The notes below the pieces were generated by a model, which saw nothing but the letters and a program-made list of their open reading frames with translations, was not told the origin of the DNA and did no database searches. Of a DNA stretch of 64,000 nucleotides, positions 57,063 through 64,000 are shown in pieces. Source of the DNA: Vairimorpha ceranae (taxonomy: Eukaryota > Microsporidia > Nosematidae); NCBI RefSeq assembly GCF_000988165.1, contig NW_020169300.1, positions 62,001 through 126,000 of the forward strand, given 5' to 3'. The position numbers and the translations under genes are program-made. Position 1 is the first letter of the stretch. Each line of letters begins with the position of its first letter.

Positions 57063-59921
57063 ATGTCCGAAATTTCAAATAAAAAATTTAAATTTGAATT
57101 TAAATCTTCTATTTCTTTTTGGAGTGACACAAATAAAGATAATTTTGAAAAAGATTTACAAATAGCAGAAAGCGAATTGTCATTCACATCAGCTGAAATT
57201 AATTCAAAAACCGAATCTTTTAAACCATCTAACATTAAATTTATTATTCGCGACATTTTTAAATCTGAAGATAGTATCACATTGTATGGTGATGATGTAG
57301 TTTGCACTGTTGATGGCGAATGGTGCTCGATAGATTTCGAAATTAATACTAAAATAACCGTAATGAGCTGCTTATGCTGCGACAAAGATTTACAAAAAAT
57401 TATAAAAGACAGTTATATACACGTATATGTAAATGATGAAGAAAATTATCTTTTTATTGAAGATGATCTTCTTACAATAACCAATCTTGTGTCTAGTATT
57501 CGATGTATTAATAATCCATATCTTAACGGTAAAATAGCTGACATAGGATTCACTTTTAATGATAAATGTTTGGTAAATGGGATTATTTTACATGAAATAA
57601 TGGAAGATTGTATCTTAAACCAGAATTTTAAACTATCCTACATAACAAAAAGCATTAGTGCTGGAATTAAAAAAAATCTTATGAATATTTACTGCTGTAA
57701 TACCAGTGAAAAAGTAGTTAGAGATGATATAACTTCTTTAATAGGCAATATTATATCATTTAATAAACAAAATTTAGTTTTTAATGAATGTGAAAAGCGC
57801 ATTGCTTCCCTTTCAATGAACTTAAAAGGGAATGTCGATGCTGTAGGTTTAGAAAATAATATTGTTTTAGAAATTAAGAGCGGAAAATCTATGGATATTT
57901 CTCATAAAGCACAAGTAATTCTTTACAGTCTTATTCTTAAGGAGAAATATAGGACTAATTTTCAATCTTATCTTTTTTACATAACTGCTAATAATTTTGT
58001 CAATGTAGATATTAAACATTCTGAAGTTAAGTCTCTAATGATTCTTCGTAATAAATTGGCTATGCACAATAGTATTACTAATTGTAGCTGCTGTGAATAT
58101 GATCCATGTAGAATTATACAAAAAATTCTTAATCTGTCTGATTCTCATTGGTTAAAAAAAATGTGGAATGCGTTAGAAAAGGAAGAAAGCTTTAGATTAA
58201 AAGAAACATGGCATTTAGTTAAATTTAAAAAGCAATGCAATCAAATTGTAGTCTTTGCTTATGATAGTAAAAATATTGTAGTAGATGATATTTATGTAAA
58301 TATCTACACCGAAGATTTAGTAAAGCTATGTAAAGGTATTATAAACGAGATGGATAGCATTTTTCTACACGTTTCACTTAGTGAAAAAATTAATTTAGAA
58401 AAAAATAATAATTATTATATTAGTTTTGGAAATAGTGATGTGTTTTTTAAATTTATGAGATATAGTTTAATATACATTGCCTATTTTAGATATTTACAAA
58501 AAAATAAAACAGGCGGATTTTTTTTGCCTGATGAAGATAAAGGATTTTTTGAAGAAGAAGATTCGTTTGAATATTTTAGCAGTGACGAGATAGAAACTTC
58601 TAAGGTTGCTATGGGTGATAGTGTTGTAGAAAAAAATAATAATACGATTGTTAAAAATAATGTTAACACTGCAAATAAAACTCGAGATTGTTGTTTAAAT
58701 AAACATTCGTTTGATGACACATGTACAAATAAATATGACGAAATCGAAAAAGATTTGAAAAAAAAGTATACTGAAAATCTTGCAAGCTCGTCACTCGACT
58801 CTGGCATATTTTCATCATTAGATAGACAGATAAATCACGTTATAGATGATCAAAAAAAATTATCCTTAGAAACCAATTCATCATCCTTTGCTTATTTTAC
58901 TCCGTTGCCACCCGAACCAAAGAGATACAAATATCAAATTCCTGAAATTTATATGTCAAAATTTTTACGTTTAAATGAAAATCAGAAGGCTGCATTATAT
59001 TCCGCACTGAATTGCGAAAATTATAAAATAGTGCATGGCATGCCGGGAACTGGAAAAAGCAGTGTTATTGTTTTGTTAATTAAGATTTTAGTATATTTAA
59101 ATAAAAAGGTTCTACTGGTTTGTTACACAAATCTTGCTATAACAAATATATTAAGTAGATTAAAAACTATACGTAGCTACCGAGCATGTAAAGAAAATAT
59201 TAACTTTTCTAGTGTGCAAGAAATAAAAACTTATTTTCGAAATGTCGATCTTGTAGCAAGCACTTGCTTTGGATTTCGAGATCCAATATTTTTAGAACGA
59301 TCGTTTGATTATTGTATCATAGATGAGGGATCACAACAACATCTTCTTTTAACTCTTATTCCTATTTCTCTTTGTCAAAAATTTGTTATTTTTGGGGATC
59401 ATTTGCAATTAAAACCTTTATCTAAATCTTGTACGGATCTTAATATGTCTTTATTCGAATATTTACTTGATGTTAATCATTCAGAATTGACTATTCAGTA
59501 CAGAATGGGCCCAAATATTATGCGTTTGTCAAATGAACTTTTTTATGATGGCAAGCTTCAACTAGGTAGATCTATAGAAGATTCCGTTTGTTTTATAGAT
59601 TCTTCTACTATAGAATATTCTAAATTTATAAAGGATGTATATGATACAACTATTCTGTGTTATTTTAATTCACAAGTTAAAATAACGAAAGAATTAACTG
59701 ATTGTCAAGTAGAAACCGTTGATAGATTTCAGGGTTCTGAAGCCAATAATATTATTGTTGTTTTTGATCCTGTAGTAAAATGCGATGTTATTGAGTCTAA
59801 AGAAAGATTAAATGTGGCACTTACACGAGCAAAAAGGAGTCTTATTTTAATAGGCGATTTGACAAAGATGAAAGATATTTATATTATTAATAGATTATTA
59901 CAAATTTTAAATATTGTGTAA
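57063..59921 (+). CDS. DNA2: DNA2 nuclease-helicase
   Basis: 952 residues. Dna2 trims long Okazaki flaps and resects DNA ends. The N-terminal RecB-like nuclease is visible: GNVDAVGLENNIVLEIKSGK (catalytic Asp about 259 and ExK about 270-272) and HKAQVILYSLIL; cysteines CSCCEYDPC follow in place of the iron-sulfur ligands. The C-terminal SF1 helicase has Walker A GMPGTGKSS (about 659-667), DEGSQ (about 753, normally DEASQ), GDHLQLKPL, QYRMGPNIM, DRFQGSEANNIIV and LNVALTRAKRSLILIGD. A low-complexity linker (about 510-620) separates them. Yeast Dna2 is 1,522, human 1,060. The ATG follows TTGCCCTTTTT. Confidence 0.94.
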   Translation: MSEISNKKFKFEFKSSISFWSDTNKDNFEKDLQIAESELSFTSAEINSKTESFKPSNIKFIIRDIFKSEDSITLYGDDVVCTVDGEWCSIDFEINTKITVMSCLCCDKDLQKIIKDSYIHVYVNDEENYLFIEDDLLTITNLVSSIRCINNPYLNGKIADIGFTFNDKCLVNGIILHEIMEDCILNQNFKLSYITKSISAGIKKNLMNIYCCNTSEKVVRDDITSLIGNIISFNKQNLVFNECEKRIASLSMNLKGNVDAVGLENNIVLEIKSGKSMDISHKAQVILYSLILKEKYRTNFQSYLFYITANNFVNVDIKHSEVKSLMILRNKLAMHNSITNCSCCEYDPCRIIQKILNLSDSHWLKKMWNALEKEESFRLKETWHLVKFKKQCNQIVVFAYDSKNIVVDDIYVNIYTEDLVKLCKGIINEMDSIFLHVSLSEKINLEKNNNYYISFGNSDVFFKFMRYSLIYIAYFRYLQKNKTGGFFLPDEDKGFFEEEDSFEYFSSDEIETSKVAMGDSVVEKNNNTIVKNNVNTANKTRDCCLNKHSFDDTCTNKYDEIEKDLKKKYTENLASSSLDSGIFSSLDRQINHVIDDQKKLSLETNSSSFAYFTPLPPEPKRYKYQIPEIYMSKFLRLNENQKAALYSALNCENYKIVHGMPGTGKSSVIVLLIKILVYLNKKVLLVCYTNLAITNILSRLKTIRSYRACKENINFSSVQEIKTYFRNVDLVASTCFGFRDPIFLERSFDYCIIDEGSQQHLLLTLIPISLCQKFVIFGDHLQLKPLSKSCTDLNMSLFEYLLDVNHSELTIQYRMGPNIMRLSNELFYDGKLQLGRSIEDSVCFIDSSTIEYSKFIKDVYDTTILCYFNSQVKITKELTDCQVETVDRFQGSEANNIIVVFDPVVKCDVIESKERLNVALTRAKRSLILIGDLTKMKDIYIINRLLQILNIV

Positions 59922-59976
59922 TTTTTTCTCTAACACGTTTCAATATTTTTATAAAACGTAAAAAAAAATCAAAATA

Positions 59977-60285
59977 ATGGCGGACCCTGAAACTAAAGAA
60001 GAACCAAAAGAAGAAGAAATTTTATTTAGTAGTAATACAGAATTTCCAGAAGAAATTAAAGAAAAGCTAAGAAGCACTTTAAAAGGAAAAACTGAGAATA
60101 TTGAGCCTACGAAAATGAGTAGTCAACTTAAAGAGATGCTTGATAAAGATTTTGGCTCAGGATGGTGTGTGATTGTTGGAGGACATTTTTCTGGCGCTTT
60201 TACTTACATAGGAAATTATTATATTGAGATAACCGTTAAAGATATGGTTATTGTTTTATTTAAAACATTCAAACCTGAAAAATAA
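59977..60285 (+). CDS. Dynein light chain LC8 type
   Basis: 102 residues. An acidic N-terminal extension of about 45 residues precedes an LC8 domain: SSQLKEMLDKDFGSGWCVIV (compare YIKKEFDKKYNPTWHCIV), GGHFSGAFTYIGNYYIEI and VKDMVIVLFKTFK (compare QVAILLFKSG). LC8 is a dimeric hub that binds dynein and many other partners. The extension is longer than usual (LC8 is 89 residues). The ATG at 59977 has no CCC signal. Confidence 0.9.
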   Translation: MADPETKEEPKEEEILFSSNTEFPEEIKEKLRSTLKGKTENIEPTKMSSQLKEMLDKDFGSGWCVIVGGHFSGAFTYIGNYYIEITVKDMVIVLFKTFKPEK

Positions 60286-60303
60286 ATATTTACACTAAAA
60301 AGT

Positions 60304-60810
60304 TTATTTTACTCTTTTAATTTCTAATTCAAAATTGAGTATTGAATACATTTTACCTCCTCCATATGAATCTGCTAAAGTTCTTTTGTCATCAACTGTT
60401 TTGTTCAAAAATAACTGGTCATCTTCGGTTAGTACATTAAGGCCTACTTTTTTTACTTCAGATATTTCTCCACCACTGGTTTCAAATAATGATAGTGAGC
60501 AACGATCTTTTACAACAGGATTGTAACTTATTTCAAAATCATCATCGTATTTGTCTTTAAGAAGAGTTTTCGTCAGTGTTTCGGGATTTTTAATTGTAAT
60601 CTTTATATCATTTCTGCACGAATGACATTTCATTTCCCAATTGCACTTATAAACACCCTTTTCTTTGATCGAACTTTCATCTGTTATTATAACTACTTTA
60701 GGATGTGTATAATCACAAGCAGTACATGTTACTATGGCAGGATATGTCTGATCACAAGATAATCCTTTTATATTTTCAAATTCTCCTTTAACATATAATT
60801 CATACTTCAT
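60304..60810 (-). CDS. CZIB/UPF0587 (DUF866) zinc-binding protein
   Basis: 168 residues, the usual family size (about 160). Zinc ligands are C29-x-x-C32 (CTAC) and C62-x-x-C65 (CHSC), each at the end of a beta strand. Start [17 protein letters not shown] matches the family opening (KxxLxAxLENVTNL), and the C-terminal beta segment ([16 protein letters not shown]) also fits. The family is conserved in eukaryotes with unclear biochemical role. The ATG follows TTATCCCTTAAAT. It ends 18 bases from the LC8 stop, in convergent orientation. Confidence 0.85.
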   Translation of the reverse strand: MKYELYVKGEFENIKGLSCDQTYPAIVTCTACDYTHPKVVIITDESSIKEKGVYKCNWEMKCHSCRNDIKITIKNPETLTKTLLKDKYDDDFEISYNPVVKDRCSLSLFETSGGEISEVKKVGLNVLTEDDQLFLNKTVDDKRTLADSYGGGKMYSILNFELEIKRVK

Positions 60811-60898
60811 ATTTAAGGGATAATTAAATTACAACAAATTGTAAAATGCAAACAAACCTTATAAACGAAATAAAACAAAATATTTTGAAATTTTTATT

Positions 60899-61249
60899 TC
60901 AATTATTATTGTAAGAAGATCTAAGATTTACAGCTTCATTGAGATATATATTTAGAATAGTATAAGACGAAATTTTTTCTAGTTTTACATTTGAAAGATC
61001 TTTCGATTTTCGAAATTTTCTAAACCAAATTTCAACACATTCAAATGACATTCCTAATAAATATCCTAGATCTCTTTTGTTTTTTAATGATGGAAATATT
61101 GATTTTCTAAATACACTATATAAAACATTGTTTTGTAAACTTGTCAGTTCATTATACATAATGTTATTTTTGTAACGAATATTCGTTCTTTGTAACTTAA
61201 CTAGTCCAATAATAGCATCTGCTTCATGTTCCAATTTTTGTAAAAGCAT
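60899..61249 (-). CDS. Homeobox protein, left gene of a divergent pair
   Basis: 116 residues with a homeodomain at about 28-84: LTSLQNNVLYSVFRKSIFPS (helix 1), KNKRDLGYLLGM (helix 2), VEIWFRKFRKSKD (helix 3). Trp48-Phe49 are kept. Position 51, normally Asn, reads Lys. The short size leaves only 28 residues before and 32 after the domain. The ATG at 61249 has no CCC run. A second homeobox gene starts 190 bases away in the opposite direction. Confidence 0.85.
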   Translation of the reverse strand: MLLQKLEHEADAIIGLVKLQRTNIRYKNNIMYNELTSLQNNVLYSVFRKSIFPSLKNKRDLGYLLGMSFECVEIWFRKFRKSKDLSNVKLEKISSYTILNIYLNEAVNLRSSYNNN

Positions 61250-61439
61250 TTTGATGTATTTATGCTAAAATTTTATTAAATGATAATAAATTTATTTTAC
61301 AAACAAAGTTTTTCTAAAATCAAAAATTTTATTTTAGAAAGATATACATTCTATCATATAATTTATCATGTACATTACAGTTAAATAAACTTTATTTTTA
61401 TTAAATTTTAATTTAAAAGCATAAAAATAACGGTTTTTT

Positions 61440-61778
61440 ATGATTTGCAATTTTAAAGATTGTGAGGTGGCAATAATTCTTATGAAGTTTAAGTTTGAAA
61501 AACAAGAAAATTTTAGAAATTGCAAAAAAAGCAATCATATTAAAACTAAAAAACAAGTAGATTTATTGAATTGTGTATTTAGTTTGGATCCTTATCCTAG
61601 GAGAAATATAAGGGTGCTTTTAGGAGATCTTTTTAATTATAAAAGTCAAAGACCGATACAGATCTGGTTTCAAAACAAACGACAGACTTTTAATGTGTGT
61701 AAAGAAAATCTAAATAGAACTGAATTAGATGAACTTTGTTTTTTAAATTTGTTGGAAAAATATTTAGACAGTTTATAA
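61440..61778 (+). CDS. Homeobox protein, right gene of a divergent pair
   Basis: 112 residues with a homeodomain at about 28-85: KTKKQVDLLNCVFSLDPYP (helix 1, with the usual F-x-x-x-P-Y-P turn), RRNIRVLLGDLF (helix 2) and IQIWFQNKRQTF (helix 3). WFQNKR is canonical, including Asn51. The start could be the ATG at 61440 or the one at 61482; neither has a CCC signal. It forms a divergent pair with the homeobox gene at 60899-61249. Confidence 0.88.
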   Translation: MICNFKDCEVAIILMKFKFEKQENFRNCKKSNHIKTKKQVDLLNCVFSLDPYPRRNIRVLLGDLFNYKSQRPIQIWFQNKRQTFNVCKENLNRTELDELCFLNLLEKYLDSL

Positions 61779-61969
61779 TAAATTAATTTTCATTTAATAT
61801 TAATTTATAGGATAATTAATGATTATCTAGAAAAAGTTACATCATTTTTTAATCAAACGAATTATTTTATAATACAATTGTTCCAACATGCTACCAATAA
61901 AAATGTACAGGAGTTTAATTTTAATGATTTGTTCATCTAATTATAAAAAAAATATATTTAAGTCCTACA

Positions 61970-62974
61970 ATGGAAAAAGAAACTGAAAATTTATTAAATC
62001 TTGGAGCTACCGCCAAAAAAATACTTGAAAATAATAAAGGAATTTTAGCGGTTGATGAATCTCCTAGTTCTATGGAAGATAAGTTTAAAAATTTTGATAT
62101 ATCAAATACAGAGGAAAACCGTAGAAAGCTACGCGAATTGCTTTTTATGACAGAAGGATATGAAAAATTTATTGGTGGTGCAATATTAAATGAGGAAACA
62201 TTTTCACAGAAAGCGAGTAATGGGAAATTATTAGTTGACATTTTGATTGAAAAAAACGTGTGTGTAGGCATTAAATTAGACAAAGGACTACAAAACTTTG
62301 AAGATGAGGAGAGAATATCTGTCGGCCTTGAAGATTTGGAGAATAGAATACAAAATAGTTTGTTTGAAAAGGCTGTCTTTGCTAAATGGCGATCATTATT
62401 TATCGCGTCGAAAGATTTACCTACTATGGATTGCATAGATGAAAATTGTAAAATTCTCGCAAAATACGCAAAAATTTGTCAAAAGTATGGTAAGGTGCCA
62501 ATAGTAGAACCCGAGTTGTATTTTAAAGGTAATTATCAAATAGAAGATTCTAAAAAACATACCAAACAGATTTTAAGTCATCTTATAAGGTATTTAAATG
62601 ATGAAGATGTTTATTTACCAGGAATTCTAATTAAAATGGGATTTGTTACTCAAGGAACTGAATCAAGCGTACAAAATTCCTATGAAGGAGTAGGACTGGC
62701 CACCTTAAATGCCATGATATCTACAATTCCATGTGGAGTACCCGGAGTTGTGTTTTTATCAGGCGGGCATACACAGGAAGATTCTATAGGTTACCTTTCA
62801 GCAGTAAACAATTATAAGGTTTTAAAAACTTGGGATATAAGTTTTAGTTATGGAAGAACATTAACTGATGCACCGATAGCAGAATGGAATGGAAAGGATG
62901 AAAATATTAACAAAGCACAAAAAGCCTTCTTTAATTTAGCTAAAAGGTGTTATATGGCAAACAAAGGTAAATAA
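61970..62974 (+). CDS. FBA1: Fructose-bisphosphate aldolase, class I
   Basis: 334 residues (about 360 in animals). It splits fructose 1,6-bisphosphate in cytosolic glycolysis. Catalytic features: ILAVDES (Asp29), GIKLDKG (Lys102), FAKWRS (Lys139), PIVEPEL (Glu180), the Schiff-base lysine K222 in GILIKMGFVTQG, and FLSGGHTQED in the phosphate site. The C-terminal tyrosine that closes the vertebrate active site is absent; the tail ends RCYMANKGK. Class I is the type found in animals and microsporidia, unlike the class II enzyme of most fungi. The ATG follows AAGTCCTACA. Confidence 0.97.
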   Translation: MEKETENLLNLGATAKKILENNKGILAVDESPSSMEDKFKNFDISNTEENRRKLRELLFMTEGYEKFIGGAILNEETFSQKASNGKLLVDILIEKNVCVGIKLDKGLQNFEDEERISVGLEDLENRIQNSLFEKAVFAKWRSLFIASKDLPTMDCIDENCKILAKYAKICQKYGKVPIVEPELYFKGNYQIEDSKKHTKQILSHLIRYLNDEDVYLPGILIKMGFVTQGTESSVQNSYEGVGLATLNAMISTIPCGVPGVVFLSGGHTQEDSIGYLSAVNNYKVLKTWDISFSYGRTLTDAPIAEWNGKDENINKAQKAFFNLAKRCYMANKGK

Positions 62975-63106
62975 ACGATGAAAAAAAATTATTTTTTTAA
63001 ACTGTCTTTTATTACAAAAACTGTATAATTTTTTACAATACTATTATTTGTGTTTATTATACCACATATTGAAAATTTTTTTGTTTACAACTTTTCTACC
63101 CTTAAA

Positions 63107-63694
63107 ATGGAAAGTGACAACAAACAAGAAGATCAAGAAATAGTTGATTTTCTAAAAAATTCTGGTTATGATGAGCCTTTAATAAGAAAAGCATTGTCAA
63201 TGACTAAATCAAGAAATATGGATGATGTTGTTGATTTAATAATGAAATTAGAAAATGAAAAGATTGAATGTAAAGTAAAACGTGTAGTTAAAGAAGATCC
63301 TAAAGTTAACAGAGAAGAGGCTACCAGAATATTAGAAGAAAACAAAAAGACAATTTTAGCAGATCGCCGATATAGAGAAGAACTTATTAGAAGATATCAA
63401 GAAGACAAGAAAAAAAATGAGGAAGAATTAAAAGAAGACATTCCAGAAGAAAAAGTGGTTGAAATTAAAGCTGATTGCGTATTCAATATTAGATTTCCTG
63501 ATTCAAATTCACTTAAATTATGTTTTAAAAAAGATGATACATTAGAAGATCTTTTTAACAAAATTGAGGAATTTTATGGCAGTTCAAATTTCGTGTTGTA
63601 TAAAATGAGAGATAATGTTCCTATAAATAGATCTACAGAAAAATTACAAAATGTAAAAAAAATTTATCCAAAGGCAGCTTTATATATTGAATAA
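63107..63694 (+). CDS. UBA-UBX domain protein (p97/Cdc48 cofactor)
   Basis: 195 residues from the ATG at 63107, preceded by TCTACCCTTAAA; the longer frame begins on GTG. An N-terminal UBA-like domain (about 8-48: IVDFLKNSGYDEPLIRKAL, NMDDVVDLIMKLE), a basic coiled coil (about 60-110, RRYREELIRRYQEDKKKNEE) and a C-terminal UBX domain (about 118-195, VFNIRFPDSNSLKLCF, LEDLFNKIEEF). The order matches UBXN1/SAKS1. Such proteins link ubiquitinated clients to Cdc48. The UBX FPR loop is not clear, so Cdc48 binding may differ. Confidence 0.85.
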   Translation: MESDNKQEDQEIVDFLKNSGYDEPLIRKALSMTKSRNMDDVVDLIMKLENEKIECKVKRVVKEDPKVNREEATRILEENKKTILADRRYREELIRRYQEDKKKNEEELKEDIPEEKVVEIKADCVFNIRFPDSNSLKLCFKKDDTLEDLFNKIEEFYGSSNFVLYKMRDNVPINRSTEKLQNVKKIYPKAALYIE

Positions 63695-64000
63695 ACATTT
63701 TGTAATTTAACCTTGTTGTATTTTATTGTTTATTAATTTGTTTTGTACCCAAAAATTCCTAGTTTTATAATAATTGATTTAATTAGCCAGTAACTTGTAG
63801 CTATCATCCACCTGTTTATTTTTTTATATCATAAAACGAGTTTCTCCTTATTAATGTATTTACAGTATTGTATAAATTTTATACACAAAAACAGTTATTT
63901 TAAACACACTCTGCACTTCTTTGAAAAGCTTTTGTTTCAGAAGCCTCTAATATTTCAAGCTATAAAATGTTACATAACTATACCCTTGTCATGTCCAAGG
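63695..64000. other. AT-rich end of window
   Basis: About 300 bases without a recognised feature. A TACCCTTGTCATG lies at 63981-63993 near the right edge and could be the start signal of a plus-strand gene continuing outside the window. Confidence 0.4.

Noticed and set aside
1..64000. CRISPR arrays, rRNA operons, insertion sequences or LTR elements
   Set aside because: No suitable repeats, conserved rRNA segments, transposase or reverse transcriptase motifs were found; the organism is eukaryotic.

Overview
The window looks like a microsporidian nuclear genome, probably Nosema/Vairimorpha-like (genus inferred). It is strongly AT-rich. I needed no introns to read any gene. Protein-coding genes are eukaryotic but shorter than fungal or animal homologues, and most start codons have a CCC run 0-15 bases upstream, a known microsporidian signal. 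There is an ISCU-type mitosomal scaffold gene, several very divergent homeobox genes, and many small lineage-specific secreted proteins. About 50 protein genes and one tRNA (Pro, UGG) can be supported. I see no rRNA, CRISPR array or recognisable transposon.

Layout. 0-8.2 kb: tRNA-Pro, a degenerate ARF-like protein, eIF2 gamma, a homeobox gene, TFIIH p52, a thioredoxin-reductase-derived protein and a phosducin-like protein. 8.4-14.5 kb: small membrane/secreted proteins, CPSF100, an Sm protein and unknowns. 14.7-22.4 kb: one 2,575-residue gene joining an N-terminal GRASP module to a very long charged repeat tail. 22.7-32 kb: a sparse region holding five secreted or membrane proteins that share a short motif, interrupted by EMG1, a forkhead factor and actin. 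32.5-41.8 kb: a proline-rich secreted protein, CAF40, zuotin, CPSF30, a Sec7-domain ARF-GEF, ISCU and MED6. 41.8-44.2 kb: a 2.4 kb desert with two GC-rich islands. 44.2-49.1 kb: a secreted protein, a coiled-coil protein, a BAR-like protein and BRX1. 49.4-55.5 kb: a CHD1-type remodeller, an apparently split MPP10, and ribosomal protein uL2. 56.2-63.7 kb: BET1, KIN17-like, DNA2, LC8, CZIB, a divergent pair of homeobox genes, aldolase and a UBA-UBX protein.

How the genes fit together. Most housekeeping genes fall into a few pathways: early secretory traffic (ARF-like, GRASP, Sec7 GEF, BET1, BAR-like), RNA 3'-end processing and turnover (CPSF100, CPSF30, CAF40), ribosome assembly and function (EMG1, BRX1, MPP10, uL2, zuotin, eIF2 gamma), and transcription/chromatin (TFB2, MED6, CHD1, forkhead, homeobox). 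The lineage-specific secreted proteins lie mainly in the gene-poor stretches.

The most unusual points are the GRASP giant, the shared-motif secreted family, MPP10 apparently split into two convergent genes, a thioredoxin reductase that seems to have lost its NADPH domain, an ARF-like protein without GTP-binding motifs, and forkhead-type sites in front of the forkhead gene itself. All family calls were made by eye from the translated sequence; no database search was run.
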